NCBI RefSeq assembly: GCF_019925205.1 | Contig: NC_083565.1 | Span: 17,264,241 to 17,328,240, forward strand | Length of the DNA: 64,000 nt | Reading direction: 5' to 3' | DNA from: Metopolophium dirhodum | Taxonomy: Eukaryota; Arthropoda; Insecta; Hemiptera; Aphididae | Part shown: piece after piece, positions 60,201 to 64,000 of the stretch | How the letters are laid out: each line of letters starts with the position of its first letter | Position numbering within the stretch: the first letter of the stretch is position 1 | Translations under genes and position numbers: made by a program | The notes under the pieces: model-generated | The model's input: the letters and a program-made list of their open reading frames with translations, nothing else | What the model was told of the DNA's origin: nothing | The model's database searches: none

Positions 60201-62463
60201 GTCTGGCAGAGGACTCGAGTTTACGGGTGGCACGTTGGATAAACTCGAGAGTATTCCCGGTTAGCAGTTTGCACAATATTAATTCAATATCGAATGTTAT
60301 CACTGTTTAAACGAAATCGTTTACCATAGTTAATTAGTTAAATAATAACAACTAATCATTTATATCACATATATTCACATCACAATAACACTATAATAAC
60401 TACATTGTTTTAGGATTTTCCTCCTTTAGTTTCGACGACCAACAACTGTTAGACATGGGCAATAATTTCGGATGTTTTATTGTTGGCTCAGACGATTTAT
60501 CGCCGGCCGATTCTGTTCTATACAAAGCTCGAGATGTCACTGCAACGGTCGACAATGCTGGGTTAATTATAGGTAGGTAATGTAATTGTAATTTAGTACC
60601 TAGATACCTATTTATTATAAAAACATATTCGAATATGACACGTTATTTTTCATTTTATTAGCGTCTATAATATCTAAAAAAGCAGCCGCCGGTATTAAAT
60701 ATTTAATACTCGATTTAAAAGTCGGATCAGCAAGTTTTTTCCATTCAATCGACGAAGCTAAATCCTTCGGAAAGCAATTTGTAAGTTATTCTAATAATTT
60801 AAAAAATCCTACACATTATAATCAAATATATTATAAATTATCTTTAGCTAGGTATACAAATTATAGATTCATCGTTTATTTATAAAAGGAGTTATTAGTA
60901 GTTAGTACCTACCTTCTATATACCTATATACCGCTACGCGCGCAGGGTGGTTATGCATTATTCTTTGTTTACGCGGTTGTTTGAAATTTTGAATGTTTCA
61001 CTTCGCTAATTTTATGAAAAGTCATAGGTTAGGCCTTGAAATTGTATATTTTTATTCGCTTTACGGGATTACAAAAATTAACGATTCAACAGACTTCAGA
61101 AAAATCAGGAATCTGAAACAGATTCCTTATCGCATAGTTTTATATTTATATATTATATCGATCTCTATTTGGAAACGTATAAATACATAATATATATTAT
61201 ATATATATATATATTCCGACGGGAACCGAACGTGTGACGGACAGGGACGATACATAGAGAAAATCTCCGCTCCCGATCTCGTTTCTAGAAATTAGAAAGA
61301 TATAATATTATCATAATATCGTTATTTGGAAGGTATAAATAAATATTATTAAATTCACCTTTATCTCCTCTACTTATATAGGTAGGTACTATACATACCT
61401 ATGTGGCTATGCTAATATTATAGGAAAATAATTGTTGACATTTGCTGAGCACAAAAATACAAAATATCTCAATTATATAATAGTCGTTTATACCTACATA
61501 ATATAACGACGTTTATGTTAATGTTCTAGGTTTTAGTGGCTAAAATGATGGGCATTGAATGTAGAGTGTTGATGACTAGAATGTCAGCACCAATTGGTAA
61601 TTATGTTGGTAATTCTTTGGAAATATTAGAATCCATAAATTGTTTAAGGGGAAAAGGGCCGAGTGACTTACAAGCTCTCGTTGAACTAATCGGTATTTAT
61701 TTATACTTTTTACTTGTACAATGCTAATTAATAATGGATTATATTATAATTGTTATTATTACGCTAAATTTAATAGGCGGACATCTATTAGAAATGACTC
61801 ATAAAGTAAGTTCGGTGAATGAAGGTAGTAAGCGGATGGCTGAGTCGTTAAATAACGGAACAGCTTTAGAAAAGTTCAAACAAATGTTAATCGAATTGAG
61901 AGTCGACGAGCGGATAGCAGATGAGTTATGTTATGGCAGTACAACTTCCGTTTTACCAATGGCCAAATACGAAATCGAAATTAAGGCTCTTACTTCAGGT
62001 ATGTACATTGAAGTGTTTTAAATGTTGAAATGTATTTGTAATTTGTATATATAGGTACTAGGTACGATGTCATGATGAGTGTGCCTATTCAAAATTATTT
62101 TTTAATAAGAAACTAGTAGGCCAAACAAATGTTCCAGTTTAATATTATAAGGCCTACTCTATATTATAATGTATCATTATAGGTTACGTGAATGGCATAC
62201 ATGGTATGAATATTGCTAAAGTCTGTAATAAATTGGGTGCCGGAAGACAATTTTCTAATCAAGCGATTGATCCAGCAGTCGGCATTCGCTTACTTGTAAA
62301 AAAAGGTGATCGTGTGGATATTGATACTGTTTGTATGGTTTTATATCATAATGAGATTGATTTGAATGAATCATATTTAATTTTATTACAACAATCGATT
62401 GAATTAGTGAATGAAATTGTAGAACCAGAAGATATTTTACTAGGAGTTATTGATTGTAATTAA
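57223..62463 (+). CDS. thymidine phosphorylase
   Basis: Cytosolic nucleoside phosphorylase: thymidine (or deoxyuridine) plus phosphate to base plus 2-deoxyribose-1-phosphate, in pyrimidine salvage and catabolism. Seven exons in phase: 57223-57337, 59987-60259, 60414-60572, 60662-60780, 61530-61692, 61777-61998, 62183-62463; 443 residues, close to bacterial DeoA (440). The helical domain opens with LTDDEIKFFV and QIGAMLMALYL. The phosphate site KHSTGGVGDK begins at K80, and the family signature SGRGLEFTGGTLDKLE at S111. Pyrimidine-binding residues of the family are present: R169 in KARDVTATVD, S184 and K188 in ASIISKK (E. coli R171, S186, K190). The C-terminal part contains NGIHGMNIAKVCNKLGAGR and the GDRVDI barrel-sandwich region. 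Five of six junctions fall in phase 1. A 1.8-kb repeat element fills most of intron 1. AATAAA lies near 62692. Confidence 0.94.
57417..59233. mobile_element. complete long-TIR DNA element, 1.8 kb, in thymidine phosphorylase intron 1
   Basis: The ends are inverted copies of about 95 bp: AAAAGGTGGATAAGTGGATG, the CAGTAGGTTACAAGTGGGTC block and ATGGATGGTGTTAAATTTGA on the left, with their reverse complements on the right (59140-59233). TA flanks both sides (57415-57416, 59234-59235). The interior is also largely self-complementary around a centre near 57.95-58.04 kb (CATCGCTTCGCTCAGAATCG against GATTCTGATCGAAGCGATGA). The right arm contains two direct copies of a ~170-bp unit (58145-58310, 58690-58860). 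No transposase frame. The TA duplication suggests a Tc1/mariner-type mobiliser. Confidence 0.85.
60781..61529 (+). other. thymidine phosphorylase intron 4
   Basis: Donor GTAAGT directly after 60780, acceptor ATGTTCTAG at 61529. Contains a (TA)n microsatellite near 61190-61215 and a GC-richer patch at 61217-61290, with no gene recognised. Confidence 0.75.
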
Positions 62464-63590
62464 CAGTTCTAACTTCTAATGATAATTTTTAATTTAAAAT
62501 TAAGGCCTAATATAATGATTATACGATTATAACTATTTTTAAGTTTTTTTGAAATTATATGAATTATTATTTTACATTTTACATTGTTCGTACTCATTAA
62601 TAATTTATGTTATCAAATAAGAATGTTGAAACATTGAACCATTGAAGGACAGATAAAAAGGCCAGATACTTCTAAGGTATGATCATCATATAATAAAAAT
62701 TTAAAATTGTATAATAATATGGATATTATAATCGGTATAACACTAATGACATGAACATAAACATTTACATTTTGTACCTACAAGACGCGTTAATAATGTA
62801 GTTATTTATGAAATATTGAAAAGAAAAAAAACAATAATATTTTATTTAAACATCATAAATTGATAAATAACAAACACTGATAAGTTATACCTACCTACCT
62901 AAAAAAAAGGAGCACGATTATTGTATCATGTCGTGTAATATCTACAACAAACAATAAATATGATTTTGTCAAAGAAAAAAATTAAATATGTTTTAATATT
63001 AGCTCTGGCCTATATTTTTCAATTAAATTTATAGTAAGTCATTTAAGTGGAAAATATTTACAATCTGTATTATACATTTATACAAGGGAACGTCCATGTT
63101 AGGGTGTGCCGCTGCGGTGGTATTTCAAATGTTGATACCGGTATCTGGTATTTGTTTACTACGGTATCTACGGTATTACCAGTCATATGGTATTTTTGGT
63201 AATTACCTACGCATCATTAAGGTATATTACTTCAAAATCTGGGTAAAATATATTAGCCAATTTCCATGGATGATGTTTCACTTGCGTTTGAGTACTTACT
63301 GGCTACTGCGAATAATTTAAAAAAATGTAAGGTGTGAATATACCTACAGTCTACAATATTATAGTAAATTATATTATACAACACTGAATATTTAGAAATA
63401 AATTGATTATTGAAGATTTTTTGTAATAAATTTTCAATCTGTAAAAATGAATTATTGACAAGAACGTGATCAATCTTAATTTTGCTTTGATAATTAATTT
63501 TACTAACCAATACTAGTCGTTGAATAATTGTCTCGAAATAGTTCAAACTTATATAATATAGTATGATACACCTATTTGTAATTTTAAGTC
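62464..63590. other. 3' flank of thymidine phosphorylase and intergenic DNA
   Basis: AT-rich. Around 63100-63220 there are several GGTAT(T/C)T-type words (CGGTATCTGG, CGGTATCTACGGTATTAC), possibly part of an unbounded repeat. No gene supported. Confidence 0.5.
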
Positions 63591-63596
63591 TGAGAT

Positions 63597-63735
63597 ATGG
63601 CTGTGGGCGAGTGGTGACCCGACGTGTTGTTTACGACGTCGGGCACCGGTGAATTTCGGCCCAATAACCTTTTAGCTGTAACTGAGTTGCGGCCTGCGTA
63701 ATAATTCACCGGACTCCATGTTGCCCCTATTGTGG
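63597..63735. repeat. GC-richer block with two nested inverted repeats
   Basis: CCCGACGT/ACGTCGGG can pair across a 10-base loop (63618-63643), and CACCGGTGAATT pairs with AATTCACCGG about 60 bp further on. The block stands out in composition from its AT-rich flanks and has no frame. It may be a transposon terminus or a structured RNA. Confidence 0.4.
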
Positions 63736-64000
63736 CCTAGTATATACCTAACCTAACCGTACAGGTACCACTAACCGTTGTGAAAGTTTTCACTCAAAAC
63801 TTAATATTATGTCGTTCTATACACAAGCCATTATAACATCCATAACTTCGTTGATGTGTTACTCGGAGTTCAATGTGACTAATGTGAGACTTACATATAA
63901 TATGCAGAAGTGAAAGATACAAAACGAAGACATTGTGTGAAAAAGAATAGATGAATAACAGCAAACTGAAAGAAATAGATCAGTTTTTTTTTTGTGAGGT

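Noticed and set aside
1..64000. CRISPR arrays, rRNA genes and bacterial-type operons
   Set aside because: Nothing resembling spaced direct repeats, rRNA cores or tightly packed intronless genes was seen. The split genes show the DNA is eukaryotic.
1..64000. tRNA genes
   Set aside because: No cloverleaf with A- and B-box sequence was recognised by eye. A covariance scan would be needed to exclude one.

Overview
The window is AT-rich eukaryotic DNA with split genes, long introns, GT-AG junctions and many decayed DNA transposons and LINE pieces. The protein families, the short AT-rich introns and the pervasive TAGGTACCTA-type words point to an insect, most probably an aphid or other sternorrhynchan hemipteran. 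That assignment is inference; the gene calls below come from reading frames and splice sites.

Layout, left to right. (1) About 0.9-11.6 kb, plus strand: an allatostatin double C (AST-CC) neuropeptide precursor, three coding exons over 6.6 kb, with the whole mature peptide in an 81-bp last exon. (2) 11.7-19.4 kb: gene-poor DNA with a non-autonomous hAT element, small inverted-repeat elements and pieces of a long-terminal-inverted-repeat (TIR) family. (3) 19.5-30.9 kb, minus strand: a complete vigilin (Dp1/HDLBP) gene, 23 coding exons and 1414 codons before the stop, encoding 17 KH-like modules. Its introns hold a LINE fragment and several small DNA transposons. (4) 32.2-34.2 kb: a GC-rich, CpG-rich island, probably the vigilin promoter region, with a hAT transposon inserted beside it. 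(5) 34.2-39.9 kb: mostly featureless, with a LINE scrap and a small hAT element that has a perfect 8-bp target duplication. (6) 39.9-40.3 kb, plus strand: the single-exon twin-CX9C mitochondrial ribosomal protein mS37 (CHCHD1). (7) 46.0-56.0 kb, plus strand: a divergent O-GlcNAc transferase-like gene, seven coding exons, 1110 residues, including a 19-nt microexon. A TTAA-flanked element, a Jockey ORF1 relic and a Tigger/pogo transposon sit in its introns. (8) 57.2-62.5 kb, plus strand: a complete thymidine phosphorylase gene, seven exons and 443 residues, with a 1.8-kb long-TIR element filling intron 1. (9) 62.5-64 kb: intergenic DNA with a small inverted-repeat-rich block.

The five genes are unrelated in function (neuropeptide signalling, RNA binding, mitochondrial translation, protein glycosylation, nucleoside salvage) and show no operon-like organisation. 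The points of most interest are lineage-type changes in known families: extra HRHFVARRG-type KH modules in vigilin, the reduced intervening domain and new N-terminus of the OGT-like protein, and a repeat family built as a giant imperfect palindrome with at least five further partial copies in the window.
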